64,000 nt of DNA from Sphingobium algorifonticola (GCF_004005485.1 NZ_RZUL01000003.1:310001-374000); one strand, 5' to 3'. Numbered from the stretch's first letter, positions 27,604 through 37,747 are shown. The notes: a model not told the origin generated them from the sequence alone. A program made the numbers and translations.

Positions 27604-28269
27604 TCACCACGCCCCCCGATAATCATGGTTCCCCGCAACCATCTCTTTCAGGGTCGTGGGGCCGCCTTCGGGGCAACTGGTCTGGCGGTCGATCTGCGGG
27701 CCGATCTTCGGCTGCTCGCCCGCGGCCAGCGTATCCAGAACCGCGATCGTCTTATCGTAATCGAGGTCTTCGTAGTTATCGTCGTTGATCTGAACCATCG
27801 GCGCATTGGCGCACGCGCCCAGACACTCGACTTCGGTCAACGTGAACAGGCCGTCGGGCGTGGTATGCCCCTTGATCAGCCCCTTATTCTTGCACGCCGC
27901 AAGCACATCATCGGAGCCACGCAACATGCACGGCGTCGTGCCGCAGACCTGCACATGATAGCGGCCGACCGGCGCGAGGTTATACATGGTGTAGAAGGTC
28001 ACGACTTCATACACACGCATGAACGGCATATCGAGTTGCGCCGCAACGAACTCGATCACCGGCACCGGCAACCAGCCCTGCGTATGCGTCTCCGCCCCCA
28101 CCTGCCGCTGGGCCAGATCGAGCAGCGCCATCACCGCCGACTGCTGCCGCCCGTCGGGATAGCGCGCGACATAGGCTTTCGCCTTGATCGCATTGGCCGG
28201 CGTCCACTCGAAATCGCCCCAGCGGGCGCGCACTTCGGTTTCATCGGGAATCTGGGGTGCGTCAGCCAT
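27604..28269 (-). CDS. nuoE: NADH-quinone oxidoreductase subunit E ([2Fe-2S])
   Basis: A 221-residue thioredoxin-like subunit that carries cluster N1a and works with NuoF. The four ligands are in VCGTTPCMLRG (two Cys) and ECLGACANAP (two Cys). The start MADAPQ at 28269 lies one base after the stop of the small exported protein gene (TAA-G-ATG). The conserved helical N-terminus (YPDGRQQSAVMALLDLAQRQ) is present. Confidence 0.97.
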   Translation of the reverse strand: MADAPQIPDETEVRARWGDFEWTPANAIKAKAYVARYPDGRQQSAVMALLDLAQRQVGAETHTQGWLPVPVIEFVAAQLDMPFMRVYEVVTFYTMYNLAPVGRYHVQVCGTTPCMLRGSDDVLAACKNKGLIKGHTTPDGLFTLTEVECLGACANAPMVQINDDNYEDLDYDKTIAVLDTLAAGEQPKIGPQIDRQTSCPEGGPTTLKEMVAGNHDYRGAW

Positions 28270-28270
28270 C

Positions 28271-28618
28271 TTATTTTCCGTAGTGCGGCGAAACCGCACT
28301 TACCTTTTTATCCGTCAATCTAAATGAAACTCGAAGGGGTGATTTCACGCCTTGGCAAGTCCACGATGCTGTCAATTCATTGATATTGGGAGCAAGTGGC
28401 TCGCCATCCAGCGGCTGAGGCGTTGGCTCAACTCGAATAAGCGTGCAATTCGCCGCACCAGGGAAATAGCTGGCAGGTGCATTACTGTCTTGGCGTATAT
28501 ATGCTAGAACTTCACTCGCGCCCTCGCCTTGCATGCTAAAGGCCGGAGATTCCGCAGCCTGCGAACAAGCAGGTATTGCGAGTGCTAGCAGAGACCAATG
28601 TGCATGCACCTTCCTCAC
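28271..28618 (-). CDS. Small exported protein of unknown function between nuoD and nuoE (GTG start)
   Basis: I do not recognise this 115-residue protein. Its N-terminus ([24 protein letters not shown]) is a signal peptide; either signal peptidase I after SQAA, or lipidation at the Cys of AIPAC, is possible. Mature features are one further Cys pair (AANCTLI and SWTCQG) that could form a disulfide. The GTG start overlaps the nuoD stop by four bases (GTGA) and its TAA lies one base before the nuoE ATG, so it is part of the operon. A hand count of 290 of its bases gives about 53% G+C, lower than the surrounding genes, which hints at later acquisition. Periplasmic location is inferred. Confidence 0.65.
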   Translation of the reverse strand: MRKVHAHWSLLALAIPACSQAAESPAFSMQGEGASEVLAYIRQDSNAPASYFPGAANCTLIRVEPTPQPLDGEPLAPNINELTASWTCQGVKSPLRVSFRLTDKKVSAVSPHYGK

Positions 28619-29850
28619 CGGTCACACTCCCCGAACACGATATCCATCGCGCCAAGAACGGCGGTGACGTCGGCGAGCATGTGGCCCTTCATCATGAAGT
28701 CCATCGCCTGCAAATGCGAGAAGGCGGTCGGGCGGATCTTGCAGCGATAGGGTTTGTTCGACCCGTCACTGACCAGATAGACGCCGAATTCGCCCTTGGG
28801 GCTTTCGGTCGCAACATAGACTTCGCCGGCGGGCACGTGGAAGCCTTCGGTATAGAGCTTGAAGTGGTGGATGAGGGCTTCCATCGACCGCTTCATTTCG
28901 GCGCGGCGCGGTGGCGCAACCTTGCGGTCGTCGGTCAGCACCGGGCCTTCGGGCATCTGCTGGAGGCATTGCTTCATGATGCGGGCGGACTGGCGCACTT
29001 CCTCGACGCGCACCATGAACCGATCATAGCAATCGCCGCTGGTGCCGACCGGCACGTCGAAATCCATGCGATCGTATACATCATAGGGCTGCGCCTTGCG
29101 GATGTCCCACGGGATACCGGAACCGCGGATCATTGGGCCGGAAAAGCCCCATTTGATCGCGTCTTCCTTGCTCACCGTCGCGATATCGACATTGCGCTGC
29201 TTGAAGATGCGATTGTCCGCGACAAGGCTGATCGCATCCTCGAAAAGGCGTGGCAAACGGTTATCGAGCCAGTCGCCGATGTCGGTCAGCAGCTTCAGCG
29301 GCACATCCTGATGCACGCCGCCGGGACGGAACCACGCCGCATGCATGCGCGCGCCGGACGCCCGCTCGTAGAAGTTCATGCAATCCTCGCGGATTTCGAA
29401 CATCCACAGGTTCGGCGTCATCGCGCCCACGTCCATCACATGAGAACCCAGGTTCAGCATATGATTGGAAATGCGCGTCAGTTCCGCAAAGAACACGCGC
29501 AGATATTGCGCGCGCAGCGGCACTTCGAGATTCAGCAGCTTCTCGATCGCCAGCACATAGCTGTGCTCCATGCACAAAGGCGAACAATAATCGAGCCGGT
29601 CGAAATAGGGCAGCGCCTGAAGATATGTCTTGTATTCGATCAGCTTCTCGGTGCCGCGATGGAGCAGGCCGACATGCGGATCGACGCGCTCCACGATCTC
29701 CCCGTCCAGCTCCAGCACCAGGCGCAACACGCCATGCGCGGCGGGATGCTGCGGGCCGAAGTTGATCGTGTAGTTCTGGATTTCCGTGTCGCCCGACGTC
29801 GGGTCCGCCGCGTCTGTCACATGATCCAGTTCGTCGAGATAGTCAGCCAT
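28615..29850 (-). CDS. nuoD: NADH-quinone oxidoreductase subunit D
   Basis: A 411-residue 49-kDa-type subunit that lines the quinone site with NuoB. Signatures: [22 protein letters not shown] (in part), [32 protein letters not shown] (in part) and the C-terminal end [10 protein letters not shown]. The ATG at 29850 shares one base with the nuoC stop (TGATG). Fusion with nuoC, seen in some bacteria, is absent here. Confidence 0.97.
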   Translation of the reverse strand: MADYLDELDHVTDAADPTSGDTEIQNYTINFGPQHPAAHGVLRLVLELDGEIVERVDPHVGLLHRGTEKLIEYKTYLQALPYFDRLDYCSPLCMEHSYVLAIEKLLNLEVPLRAQYLRVFFAELTRISNHMLNLGSHVMDVGAMTPNLWMFEIREDCMNFYERASGARMHAAWFRPGGVHQDVPLKLLTDIGDWLDNRLPRLFEDAISLVADNRIFKQRNVDIATVSKEDAIKWGFSGPMIRGSGIPWDIRKAQPYDVYDRMDFDVPVGTSGDCYDRFMVRVEEVRQSARIMKQCLQQMPEGPVLTDDRKVAPPRRAEMKRSMEALIHHFKLYTEGFHVPAGEVYVATESPKGEFGVYLVSDGSNKPYRCKIRPTAFSHLQAMDFMMKGHMLADVTAVLGAMDIVFGECDR

Positions 29851-30737
29851 CAGCTTTCACCCTTGGGCGCTTTGGGCTTGCGCGCAGATTTCGGCTTCGC
29901 AGCCCCCTCGCCCGTCGCCTCCGCCTTGGGCTTGGCTGCGCGCGGTTTGCGGACCGGCTTGTGCGCTTCTTTTTCGGCGCCTTCGCCTGCGCCGGTCCGG
30001 CCCTTGTGCTCGGTCGTCTTCGGCGTGGCAGCGGCGGGCGCACCCTTGGGTGCGGTATCCGCAGGCGCCGCAGCTGGCGCAGGCGTCGCGGCGGGCGAAG
30101 CCGCAGGCGTCGGCGCGCCGGGTGCCTGCCCGACCTTCTCGTCGCCAGGCAGAACATACTCTGCGCCTTCCCAGGGCGACATGAAATCGAAACTGCGGAA
30201 ATCCTGCGCCAGTTTCACCGGCTCATAGACGACCCGCTTTTCTTCCTCGGAATAGCGCAGCTCGACGTGGCCGGTCAGCGGAAAGTCCTTGCGCTGCGGA
30301 TGCCCCTTGAACCCGTAATCGGTCAGGATACGGCGCAGGTCACCGTTGCCGGAGAAGATGACGCCGTACATGTCGAACACTTCGCGTTCCAGCCAGCCCG
30401 CAACCGGCCACAGCCCGGTGACGGACGGCACCGGTGTATCTTCGTCGGCGGAGACCTTCACCCGCAGGCGATGATTCCGCGTCAGGCTGAGCAGATGATA
30501 GACCACCTCGAACCGTTCCGCACGTTCGGGATAATCGACGCCCGCGATCTCCATAAGCTGCTGATACTGCGCCTTGTCGCGCAGCGCCGCCATCGCCTCG
30601 ACCAGACGATCGCGGTCGACTGTCAGGCTCAGCTCGTCGGCGTGATCGACGCTATCGAGCAGCATCGATCCCAACAGGCCTGCCAGCTCGTCGGCTATAC
30701 CGTCTATGACGGCAATCCTGGGTGCGGAATGGCTCAT
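29850..30737 (-). CDS. nuoC: NADH-quinone oxidoreductase subunit C with long basic Ala/Pro/Lys tail
   Basis: Residues 1-200 are a normal 30-kDa-type subunit ([32 protein letters not shown]). Residues about 201-295 form an extra low-complexity tail: first an Ala/Pro-rich stretch, then a Lys-rich part with repeats such as [10 protein letters not shown] and [13 protein letters not shown] that recalls histone H1. The tail is read in the same frame and its codon bias agrees with the rest, so it is unlikely to be an artefact. Start at 30737 lies 16 bases after nuoB. Confidence 0.95.
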   Translation of the reverse strand: MSHSAPRIAVIDGIADELAGLLGSMLLDSVDHADELSLTVDRDRLVEAMAALRDKAQYQQLMEIAGVDYPERAERFEVVYHLLSLTRNHRLRVKVSADEDTPVPSVTGLWPVAGWLEREVFDMYGVIFSGNGDLRRILTDYGFKGHPQRKDFPLTGHVELRYSEEEKRVVYEPVKLAQDFRSFDFMSPWEGAEYVLPGDEKVGQAPGAPTPAASPAATPAPAAAPADTAPKGAPAAATPKTTEHKGRTGAGEGAEKEAHKPVRKPRAAKPKAEATGEGAAKPKSARKPKAPKGES

Positions 30738-30753
30738 CTTTAACGCTTGCCCC

Positions 30754-31296
30754 TCACCGCTCGATCGTCCCGATGCGGCGGATTTTCCGCTGCAACTGCA
30801 TCACGCCATAGAGCAACGCCTCGGCGGTCGGCGGACATCCGGGGACGTAGATGTCCACCGGCACGATCCGGTCGCAGCCGCGTACGACGCTGTAACTGTA
30901 ATGGTAATAGCCGCCGCCGTTCGCGCAGCTTCCCATGGAAATCACATATTTCGGCTCCGACATCTGGTCATACACGCGGCGCAGCGCCGGGGCCATCTTG
31001 TTGCACAGCGTGCCCGCGACGATCATGACATCGCTCTGGCGCGGGGACGCGCGCGGCGCCGCACCGAAACGCTCCATGTCGTAACGCGGCATGTTGACGT
31101 GAATCATCTCCACCGCACAGCACGCCAGACCAAAGGTCATCCACCAGAGCGAGCCTGTGCGCGCCCAGGTGAACAGGTCTTCGGTCGAGGTGACCAGAAA
31201 TCCCTTATCCTGCACTTCCGCATTCAGATCGTTGAAGAATGCGGTGTCTGGCAGGGTGCCCTGCGGAGGGACAGCCGGGCTGAGTTCTACTCCCAA
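30754..31296 (-). CDS. nuoB: NADH-quinone oxidoreductase subunit B (TTG start)
   Basis: A 180-residue [4Fe-4S] N2 subunit that passes electrons to quinone. Ligands: the tandem CC in GLACCAVEM, then GSCANGGG and [10 protein letters not shown]. The family N-terminus (MGVELSP...) starts at TTG 31296, ten bases inside the end of nuoA, with AAGGGAG eight bases before it. A longer open frame upstream of this TTG lies wholly inside nuoA and has no family similarity. Confidence 0.94.
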   Translation of the reverse strand: MGVELSPAVPPQGTLPDTAFFNDLNAEVQDKGFLVTSTEDLFTWARTGSLWWMTFGLACCAVEMIHVNMPRYDMERFGAAPRASPRQSDVMIVAGTLCNKMAPALRRVYDQMSEPKYVISMGSCANGGGYYHYSYSVVRGCDRIVPVDIYVPGCPPTAEALLYGVMQLQRKIRRIGTIER

Positions 31297-31673
31297 TCGA
31301 GTGCTCCCTTTTTCCAGGCATATATGAGACCGAGAACGAGTTCGAAGATGAAAACCATCATCGTCGCCCATCCGGCCCAGCCGATCTGGTCGAGGCTGAC
31401 GGCCCAGGGAAACAGAAACGCCGCTTCCAGATCGAAGATGATGAACAGGATCGCCACCAGATAGAAACGCACGTCGAACTGGCTGCGCGGCTCCTCGAAC
31501 GCGGGGAAGCCGCATTCATATTCGCTGAGCTTCGCGGCATCCGGCTTGTGTGCGCCGGTCAACCGGGAAACCGCCATCGGCAGGAACACGAAGGCACAGG
31601 ACAGACCGAGCGCAACGGCCAGAAACAGCAGGATCGGCAGATATTGGGCGAGATCGACCAACGGAATCCCCAT
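31287..31673 (-). CDS. nuoA: NADH-quinone oxidoreductase subunit A
   Basis: A 128-residue, three-helix membrane subunit and first gene of the complex I operon. Signatures: [42 protein letters not shown], seen across residues 50-91. A Fur-like palindrome lies 64 bases upstream of the ATG and a REP-like palindrome further out; together they fill the only upstream space (31674-31872). Confidence 0.97.
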   Translation of the reverse strand: MGIPLVDLAQYLPILLFLAVALGLSCAFVFLPMAVSRLTGAHKPDAAKLSEYECGFPAFEEPRSQFDVRFYLVAILFIIFDLEAAFLFPWAVSLDQIGWAGWATMMVFIFELVLGLIYAWKKGALDWE

Positions 31674-31737
31674 GGCGAAAGTGGCGTGTTGGAGCGGCTT
31701 TAGGACTGCTGCACCCGCGAAGCAAGGGCGTGAAACG

Positions 31738-31752
31738 TGAGAATGATTCTCA
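31738..31752 (-). promoter_or_regulatory. Fur-box-like 7-1-7 palindrome upstream of nuoA
   Basis: TGAGAATGATTCTCA is a perfect 7-1-7 inverted repeat and differs from the classic Fur half-site TGATAAT by one base in each half. It lies 65 bases before the nuoA ATG, in the only intergenic region that can hold the nuo promoter; the gene on the other side, suhB, ends here. Iron control of an Fe-S-rich complex is plausible, but unproven. Confidence 0.5.
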
Positions 31753-31780
31753 ATTATGGTGCCCTAGAGTTCCGTTTTGC

Positions 31781-31856
31781 CGTTCGGTTCGAACAGCTTC
31801 GAGCGAAGACGAGAAGCGCCCGTCGAGAAGCGTTCTCGACAAGCTCGAACCGACCG
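31781..31856. repeat. Palindromic element upstream of nuoA
   Basis: Arms CGTTCGGTTCGAACAGCTTC and TTCTCGACAAGCTCGAACCG, the latter close to the arm of the perfect inverted repeat at 23653-23710. It lies between the suhB 3' end and the Fur-like site, so it could work as the suhB terminator region. Confidence 0.75.
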
Positions 31857-31872
31857 GCGGGAGTGGTATCGC

Positions 31873-32685
31873 CTATCGCAAGGCCCCTGCGACCAGCTTG
31901 TGCAATTTGCTGTGGATCACGTCATTGCCCGCCAGCACTTCGCGCCGTTCCAGGACCTGATCGCCGCCACGGAAATCGGTGACGAAACCGCCAGCCTCGC
32001 GCACCAGGAGCATCCCAGCGGCCACGTCCCATGTGGATAGCCCGCTTTCCCAGAATCCGTCATATCGACCGGCGGCGACATGCGCCAAATCCAATGTTGC
32101 GGCGCCGAAGCGGCGGATGCCCGCAACGGCGGGTGCCACGGCCCCGAAGATCCGGCTCCACTGCGCTATGTCGCCATGGCCGAAGAACGGGATGCCCGTT
32201 GAAATCAGCGCATCGTCCATATTGCGCCGGGCCGAAACGCGCAGCCGCCGGTCGTGCAGCCAAGCCCCGCGGTTCTTTTCCGCCCAATAGCTTTCATCGG
32301 TGATCGGCTGATAGACGATGCCCGTCGTGATCTCCCGCTTGCCGTTGGGCATCGGTTCCTCGACCGCGATCGAAATCGCGAAATGCGGGATGCCGTGCAG
32401 GAAGTTGGTGGTGCCGTCCAGCGGATCGATGATCCAGCGCGGCTTGCTGGGATCACCCGCAATCTCGCCGCCTTCCTCCGCCAATATGCCCCAGTCGGGC
32501 CGCGCCTTGCGCAGTTCCTCGACCACCGTTTCCTCCGCGCGCTTGTCGGCGATGCTGACGAAATCAGCCGGGCCCTTGCGGCTGACCTGCAAATGCTCGA
32601 CTTCGCCGAAATCACGGCGCAACCGCGGCGCGGCCTTGCGCGCGGCGCGTTCCATAACGGTGAGCAGGCCTGAATGCGATACCAT
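31873..32685 (-). CDS. suhB: Inositol monophosphatase family protein (SuhB-like)
   Basis: A 270-residue Mg-dependent phosphatase. Metal motifs are complete: LAEEGG (Glu), the signature IIDPLDGTTNFLHG and the C-terminal TWDVAAGMLLVREAGG. Likely hydrolyses myo-inositol 1-phosphate or related phosphates; in some bacteria SuhB also affects ribosome synthesis. The ATG at 32685 follows a G-rich ribosome binding sequence that is itself the edge of a palindromic element. efp lies upstream on the same strand. Confidence 0.92.
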   Translation of the reverse strand: MVSHSGLLTVMERAARKAAPRLRRDFGEVEHLQVSRKGPADFVSIADKRAEETVVEELRKARPDWGILAEEGGEIAGDPSKPRWIIDPLDGTTNFLHGIPHFAISIAVEEPMPNGKREITTGIVYQPITDESYWAEKNRGAWLHDRRLRVSARRNMDDALISTGIPFFGHGDIAQWSRIFGAVAPAVAGIRRFGAATLDLAHVAAGRYDGFWESGLSTWDVAAGMLLVREAGGFVTDFRGGDQVLERREVLAGNDVIHSKLHKLVAGALR

Positions 32686-32694
32686 GACAAAACT

Positions 32695-32828
32695 CCCCCC
32701 TCCCTTTCAAGGGAGGGGCCGGGGGTGGGTGCGATTGCGCAGCAATCGCTGGCGTAAGCCAAGGGGCAAGACCGGACGCTCCCTGCGGTCGCGACCCACC
32801 CCTTCCCCCTCCCTTGAAAGGGAGGGGC
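32695..32828. repeat. Large C/G-rich inverted repeat between efp and suhB
   Basis: Left arm CCCCTCCCTTTCAAGGGAGG (then GGCCGGGGGTGGGT), right arm ACCCACCCCTTCCCCCTCCC (then TTGAAAGGGAGGGG). Each arm is itself palindromic. The central 60 bases contain a smaller pair (GCGATTGC / GCAATCGC). It fills the efp-suhB space, and its outer edge supplies the suhB ribosome binding sequence. Confidence 0.88.
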
Positions 32829-32836
32829 TCACAAAG

Positions 32837-33400
32837 TCAGTCCGCGCGCTTCACATATTCGCGCGCATAGACATCGACGACGATGCGCGTGCCCGCCACG
32901 ATATGCGGCGGCACCATCACGCGCACGCCATTGTCCAGGATCGCAGGCTTGTAGGATGCGGATGCCGTCTGCCCCTTCACCACCGCGTCGGCCTCCACGA
33001 CCGTCGCTTCGATCGTGTCGGGTAATTGGACCGAAATCGGGCGATCCTCATACATTTCCAGCGTCACTTCCATGCCGTCCTGCAGAAACTCCGCGGCCTC
33101 GCCGATCAGGTCTGCGGCCAGATTGATCTGCTCATAATTTTCCTGGTCCATGAAGACGAGCATGTCGCCCTCGGCATAGAGATACTGGAAATCCTTGGTA
33201 TCAAGGCGGATACGCTCGACGCTTTCGGCGGAGCGGAAACGCACGTTGTTCTTGCGCCCGTCGATCAGGTTCTTCAGCTCGACCTGCATATAGGCACCAC
33301 CCTTGCCGGGCTGCGTATGTTGAATCTTGACGGCGCGCCACAGGCTGCCTTCATATTCGATGTTGTTGCCAGGACGAATGTCCACGCCGCTGATCTTCAT
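32837..33400 (-). CDS. efp: Elongation factor P
   Basis: A 187-residue, three-domain EF-P that binds between P and E sites and relieves stalling at polyproline. The loop tip reads QPGKGGA with K33, the residue that is beta-lysylated in EpmAB organisms; no modification genes lie in the window. Length and all three OB-like domains are normal. It is transcribed toward suhB, 151 bases away. Confidence 0.97.
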   Translation of the reverse strand: MKISGVDIRPGNNIEYEGSLWRAVKIQHTQPGKGGAYMQVELKNLIDGRKNNVRFRSAESVERIRLDTKDFQYLYAEGDMLVFMDQENYEQINLAADLIGEAAEFLQDGMEVTLEMYEDRPISVQLPDTIEATVVEADAVVKGQTASASYKPAILDNGVRVMVPPHIVAGTRIVVDVYAREYVKRAD

Positions 33401-33491
33401 GCGCTCGATCTCGCTATTCAGGATTTGAAAAGAACCGGTGGCGCGCCTTACAGCGACGGCGCTTTCAGGGCAAGGGGGCGTCCGCGACGGC

Positions 33492-34571
33492 TTATGGCTC
33501 GAAATGCGCCTTCACGCCCGTCGCCACCATCTGCGCCAGGCGCACCGCGTCCCAGTTGGTCAGGCGGATGCACCCGTGGCTCTCGCTCCGCCCGATCAAT
33601 TCGGGATTGGGCGTGCCGTGGATGCCGTAATGCGGTTTGGACAGGTCGATCCACACGGATCCCACATCGCTGTTCGGCCCGGACGGCAGGGTCACGCTGT
33701 CCTCGCTGTCGCTCACGTCCCAGAACAGGCGGGGATTATAGTGAAATTGGGGATTGCGGCTGACGCCCTTGATCGTCCAGTCGCCGATCGGCAACGGATC
33801 ATGTTCGCTGCCCATGGTCGCGGGAAATTGCGCGATCAGCCTGCCGTCCTCGGCATAGGCACGCAGCACCCCTTCGGACTTGTCGACCACGATCCGGTCC
33901 GCCTTGGACTGGCGCGCGGACACGCCCAGTTGCATCAGCGTCTCGCGCCACTGGATGTTGTCGGGCGCATCGGTCAGATCGACTTCGCCGACATTGGGCA
34001 CCCGGATGATGCCGTCACGCCGCCCGTTGGCCGGGTTCAGCGTTGCCAGCACCGCAGGGGTGGTATGAAAACGCTCCGCCAGCATTTCGGCGATGTCGCG
34101 ATAGGCGAGCATGGGCAGCTTCGCTTTCTCCTTAGCGTCCTTCGGCATTTGCGGCACGAACGCCGCTTTCGCAAAGCCTTCGGGTATCCGCACCAGCCGT
34201 GTGGCCGGGCGGTCCTTCCATCGCTCCAGCGCCTTTATCGTCGCCGCATCATATTTCCCGGTGTCGGGCAGGTCATTGGCGATCTGGAACCCGCGCAGCG
34301 CCAGCGCATAGTCGCGCCCTTCCTTGCCGTCGATGATCTTGGGCGAAAAGCCCAGGCTGTCGAGCAGCGCCTGCGTCCGCATCACCGGATTGTCCGGCCA
34401 GCCCGTGTCCGGCCCGGCATCGGCAAAGCCATAGGCCGTCGCCATCACAGCCTGTGGATCAACGGGTTTGGGTGCAACGGCCGGAACCGCAGCATTGCTG
34501 CTTGCCGGGTCATCGGAAAGTCCGCACGCCGAAAGCAGCAACGCCGCCGCCAGTCCTATCCGATGTCGCAT
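33492..34571 (-). CDS. L,D-transpeptidase lipoprotein (YkuD domain)
   Basis: A 359-residue murein-active enzyme. The N-terminus [17 protein letters not shown] ends in a lipobox (L-S-A-C), so it should be lipid-anchored in the periplasm. A peptidoglycan-binding-like region (about 75-125, [16 protein letters not shown]) is followed by a LysM-like segment ([15 protein letters not shown]) and the YkuD catalytic domain with [23 protein letters not shown], where the Cys and His are present. ATG at 34571 has GGCGGGA upstream; a TTG six codons earlier is less likely. It should make 3-3 crosslinks or attach proteins to peptidoglycan. Confidence 0.93.
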   Translation of the reverse strand: MRHRIGLAAALLLSACGLSDDPASSNAAVPAVAPKPVDPQAVMATAYGFADAGPDTGWPDNPVMRTQALLDSLGFSPKIIDGKEGRDYALALRGFQIANDLPDTGKYDAATIKALERWKDRPATRLVRIPEGFAKAAFVPQMPKDAKEKAKLPMLAYRDIAEMLAERFHTTPAVLATLNPANGRRDGIIRVPNVGEVDLTDAPDNIQWRETLMQLGVSARQSKADRIVVDKSEGVLRAYAEDGRLIAQFPATMGSEHDPLPIGDWTIKGVSRNPQFHYNPRLFWDVSDSEDSVTLPSGPNSDVGSVWIDLSKPHYGIHGTPNPELIGRSESHGCIRLTNWDAVRLAQMVATGVKAHFEP

Positions 34572-34807
34572 TGTATAGTGTCCCGCCAACCGCTTTTCGG
34601 TTCAACGCGCAGGCAGGGCATTAGGGTGCGTGACAATGCCGAAAAGGGCGACGGCATCTTGTCCTACAGAAGCGCATCCGCGCTATCGTGCAGCCATGCG
34701 CAAACCCGCTTCCCGCAACGAGCGCACATTTTCTGCCGCGCAAAAATCCATGTTTTGCGTGCAAAGCATGTGTTTACCGTAACCTTTGTTACCTTTGTTG
34801 GATCAAC

Positions 34808-35515
34808 TCAGGCGGAAGTGCGGCTTTGCCCCAGCACTTCGGCAAAGGCTGCTACGCCCGCCGCCGGACCATCGGGATGCTGCCACACGGCGCTCGATAC
34901 GGCGATGAAATCCGCGCCTGCCGCCACCAGCGGCGCGGCATTTTCCGCCGTGATCCCGCCGATCGCGACGCACGGCAGTTCGAACACCGTCGTCCACCAG
35001 CCGAGCAGCGCGGGGTCTGCGAAATGGCGCGCATCCTTGGTCGTGCTGGGATAGAATGCGCCGAAAGCGACATAGTCCGCGCCTGCTTCGCCTGCTTCCA
35101 TCGCCAGATGACGGCTGTCGTGGCAGGTCACGCCGATCTGAACTTTCGGCCCCAGTTGCGCGCGCGCATCGCGCGGGTCGCCATCCCCCTGCCCCAGGTG
35201 CACGCCATCCGCACCCAGCCGCTTGGCAAGGCCGATACTGTCGTTGATGATGAAGGCTACGTCCCGCTCGGCGCATATCCGCTGCAAAGGCTCCGCCAGC
35301 GCGGCAATGGCGTGATCGTCGATGCCCTTCAACCGCAACTGGAATGCGGCCACCTTGCCGGCATCAAGCGCCGCGGCAAGGCTGTCGGCAAAGCGGACGT
35401 CGATCGACGGCGGCGATATCAGATAAAGCTGGCATGCCGGCCGGAAGCCAGGCTGCCCGAATTGCGCGGCAAAGTCGGGCGATATCTTCAGCTCATCGTC
35501 GGTAAAGTCGGTCAT
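34808..35515 (-). CDS. thiE: Thiamine phosphate synthase
   Basis: A 235-residue TIM-barrel enzyme joining the pyrimidine and thiazole phosphates of thiamine. Signatures: [28 protein letters not shown] (in part), GVTCHD and GGITAENA. The first 25 residues ([12 protein letters not shown]) are extra compared with classical ThiE. No TPP riboswitch is visible upstream; the gene follows the aldolase gene by 61 bases with a small palindrome between, so it may be read from the tkt-gap-pgk-aldolase transcript. Confidence 0.93.
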   Translation of the reverse strand: MTDFTDDELKISPDFAAQFGQPGFRPACQLYLISPPSIDVRFADSLAAALDAGKVAAFQLRLKGIDDHAIAALAEPLQRICAERDVAFIINDSIGLAKRLGADGVHLGQGDGDPRDARAQLGPKVQIGVTCHDSRHLAMEAGEAGADYVAFGAFYPSTTKDARHFADPALLGWWTTVFELPCVAIGGITAENAAPLVAAGADFIAVSSAVWQHPDGPAAGVAAFAEVLGQSRTSA

Positions 35516-35535
35516 GACAGATGCCCTAGCCTGTT

Positions 35536-35563
35536 CGTCATCCCCGCGAAAGCAGGGATGACG
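35536..35563. repeat. Short palindrome CGTCATCCC...GGGATGACG
   Basis: A 28-base inverted repeat with a CGCGAAAG-type loop, placed between thiE and the aldolase gene. Its translation gives the common 'IPAKAGMT' pattern, known from short dispersed repeats in many proteobacteria. Could act as an mRNA stem-loop. Confidence 0.75.
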
Positions 35564-35576
35564 CGCGGTGCTTGGG

Positions 35577-36470
35577 TCAGCTCTTCACCGTCGATGCCGC
35601 GTGAATCTCGTCGATGGCCTGGCCCAGCGACGCATCGAACTCCGCATCGGTCATCTGATGGCGCAGATCGTTGAGCAGCGCGCGGCTGAAACTGGCGATG
35701 ATGCCGCGGTTCTTTGCCAGTTCCACGCAGGCCTCGCTGCGGGAAAAGCCCCCCGACAGCGCGACCACGCGCAATACGCGCGGATGATCGACCAGCGGAT
35801 CGAACAATCCGGCAGTCTCGGGCAGAGACAGCTTGAGCATGACCTGCCGATCGCCTGGCAGCGCGTCCAGCGCCTTCAGGATTTCCTCCAGCAATATCTG
35901 GTCGGCCCCGGCCCGTTCCGGCGACTTGATGTTCACTTCCGGTTCCAGGATCGGCATCAGCCCGGCGGCGAGGACCTGCTGACCGACGGCAAACTGCTGC
36001 TTCACGATCGCGGCGATACCCTCGCGATTGGCCAGATTGACGACCGAACGCTCCTTGGTGCCATAGACGCCCAGCGCCTTTGCGCGTGCCAGCAAGGCAT
36101 CGAGTTCAGGCATCGGCTTCATCATCTGGACGCCGTTAGCTTCGTCCTCCAGTCCCTTGTCGATCTTGATGAACGGTACCACGCCCCGTTCGGCGAGCAC
36201 CTGCGGCACCGGTTTTCCGTCGGCGAGGCCATCCATCGTCCGCTCGAACAGGATCGCGCCGATCACTTTTTCGCCCGTAAAGACCGGCGATGTGATGATG
36301 CGCGTACGCATCTGATGGATGAGCGCGAACATCTCCTCGTCATTCGCCCATGCGCCATCCTCGATGCCATAGCCCTTGAGCGCCTTGGGCGTCGATCCGC
36401 CGCTCTGGTCGAGCGCGGCGATGAAGCCCTGCCCTGCGGCGATTTTCCGCGTCATGTCTTGATCCAGCAT
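35577..36470 (-). CDS. fda: Fructose-bisphosphate aldolase, class I
   Basis: A 297-residue class I (Schiff-base) aldolase cleaving fructose 1,6-bisphosphate to two triose phosphates. Signatures: [21 protein letters not shown] near the N-terminus, [19 protein letters not shown] and VMLKLSLPE, where the lysine should form the Schiff base. The ATG at 36470 (MLDQDMTRK) follows GAGAAGG; the longer open frame is excluded. It stands 54 bases after pgk in the same direction, together with gap and tkt. Confidence 0.93.
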   Translation of the reverse strand: MLDQDMTRKIAAGQGFIAALDQSGGSTPKALKGYGIEDGAWANDEEMFALIHQMRTRIITSPVFTGEKVIGAILFERTMDGLADGKPVPQVLAERGVVPFIKIDKGLEDEANGVQMMKPMPELDALLARAKALGVYGTKERSVVNLANREGIAAIVKQQFAVGQQVLAAGLMPILEPEVNIKSPERAGADQILLEEILKALDALPGDRQVMLKLSLPETAGLFDPLVDHPRVLRVVALSGGFSRSEACVELAKNRGIIASFSRALLNDLRHQMTDAEFDASLGQAIDEIHAASTVKS

Positions 36471-36524
36471 CTGCACATACCTTCTCGTACTTCGGGGCCG
36501 CCCCGACGGCGGCCGCTTCAATGG

Positions 36525-37730
36525 CTATTGCGTCATCAGCGCCTTGACGCCCGGCAGTTCCTTGCCTTCCATCCATTCCAGGAAGGCGCCGCCCGCGGTG
36601 GAAACGAAAGTGAAATCGGCCGCCACCCCGGCATGATTGAGCGCCGCGACGGTATCACCGCCACCCGCCACCGATATCAGCGACCCTTCGCGCGTCAGTG
36701 CCGCAGCCGTCCGCGCCAGCGCGACGGTCGCGTGATCGAACGGGGCCATTTCGAACGCGCCCAGCGGCCCGTTCCACACCAGCGTCCGGCACGTCTTGAG
36801 GACATCGCCCAGCGCCTCGACAGCGGCCGGGCCAACATCAAGGATCATTTCATCGGCCGCGACTTCATGGACGTTGCAGGTGCGCAGCGACGACGGATTG
36901 GCGGCAAACTCCCTGGCGACCACAACGTCATAAGGCAGATGGATGGTACAGCCTGCACGCTCCGCGGCATCCAATATGCCTTCGGCCGTCGCCGCCAGAT
37001 CATGTTCGCACAGCGACTTGCCGACATCGACGCCACGCGCCGCCAGGAACGTGTTCGCCATGCCACCGCCGATGATGAGATGATCGACCCGGGTGACGAG
37101 ATGCGTCAGAACATCGAGCTTGGAAGACACCTTCGCCCCGCCGACAACAGCCGCGACCGGCTTTTCGGGCGCACCCAGCGCCTTTTGCAAAGCGTCCAGC
37201 TCCGCCTCCATGGCGCGCCCAGCAAAGGCAGGCAACACATGCGCCAGCCCCTCGGTTGAAGCATGGGCGCGATGCGCGGCGGAGAACGCGTCGTTGACAT
37301 AATAGTCGCCCAGCGCGGCCATGGCCGCGACCAGCGCCGGATCATTTTTTTCCTCGCCGCCATGAAAACGCGTGTTTTCGAGGATCGCGATATCGCCCGG
37401 TCGCATCACGGCAATGCCGTCAACCGCCGCCTGTCCCTGACAATCGGGGATGAATTGCACGTCGCGACCCAGCACATGGCCAAAACCGCGCGTGATAAGG
37501 CTGAGCGACATATCCGCCGACTTCTGCCCTTTGGGCCGTCCGAAATGCGCGAGGACAAGCACCTTTGCACCGCGATCGGCCAGTTCCAGCACGGTCGGCA
37601 TCGCAGAGCGCATGCGCGTGTCGTCGCTGATCGCGCCGTCCTGCATTGGCACGTTCAGATCCTCGCGCACCAGGACGGTCTTGCCATGGATGTCGCCCAT
37701 GTCGTCGAGTGTCTTGAACGGCTTGGTCAT
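36525..37730 (-). CDS. pgk: Phosphoglycerate kinase
   Basis: A 401-residue glycolytic kinase. N-terminal [11 protein letters not shown], the substrate arginine region NTRFHGGEE, and C-terminal nucleotide loop [12 protein letters not shown] are present. ATG at 37730 ([10 protein letters not shown]) follows GGAG at six bases; extra upstream codons fall in the REP-like palindrome. It lies downstream of gap, with that palindrome between. Confidence 0.97.
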   Translation of the reverse strand: MTKPFKTLDDMGDIHGKTVLVREDLNVPMQDGAISDDTRMRSAMPTVLELADRGAKVLVLAHFGRPKGQKSADMSLSLITRGFGHVLGRDVQFIPDCQGQAAVDGIAVMRPGDIAILENTRFHGGEEKNDPALVAAMAALGDYYVNDAFSAAHRAHASTEGLAHVLPAFAGRAMEAELDALQKALGAPEKPVAAVVGGAKVSSKLDVLTHLVTRVDHLIIGGGMANTFLAARGVDVGKSLCEHDLAATAEGILDAAERAGCTIHLPYDVVVAREFAANPSSLRTCNVHEVAADEMILDVGPAAVEALGDVLKTCRTLVWNGPLGAFEMAPFDHATVALARTAAALTREGSLISVAGGGDTVAALNHAGVAADFTFVSTAGGAFLEWMEGKELPGVKALMTQ

Positions 37731-37747
37731 GCTGATCTCCAGTATTT

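Noticed and set aside
31297..31515. N-terminal extension of NuoB upstream of the TTG at 31296
   Set aside because: It lies wholly inside nuoA in another frame; the TTG has a good ribosome binding site and gives the expected length.
34695..34781. A 28-codon plus-strand ORF (MRKPASRNERTFSAAQ...) between the L,D-transpeptidase and thiE
   Set aside because: Too short, without a ribosome binding site or known family; the 218-base region may only hold the L,D-transpeptidase promoter.
34590..35520. TPP riboswitch for thiE
   Set aside because: The space on the 5' side of thiE (35516-35576) is too short and holds only a simple palindrome; no THI-box sequence is visible.
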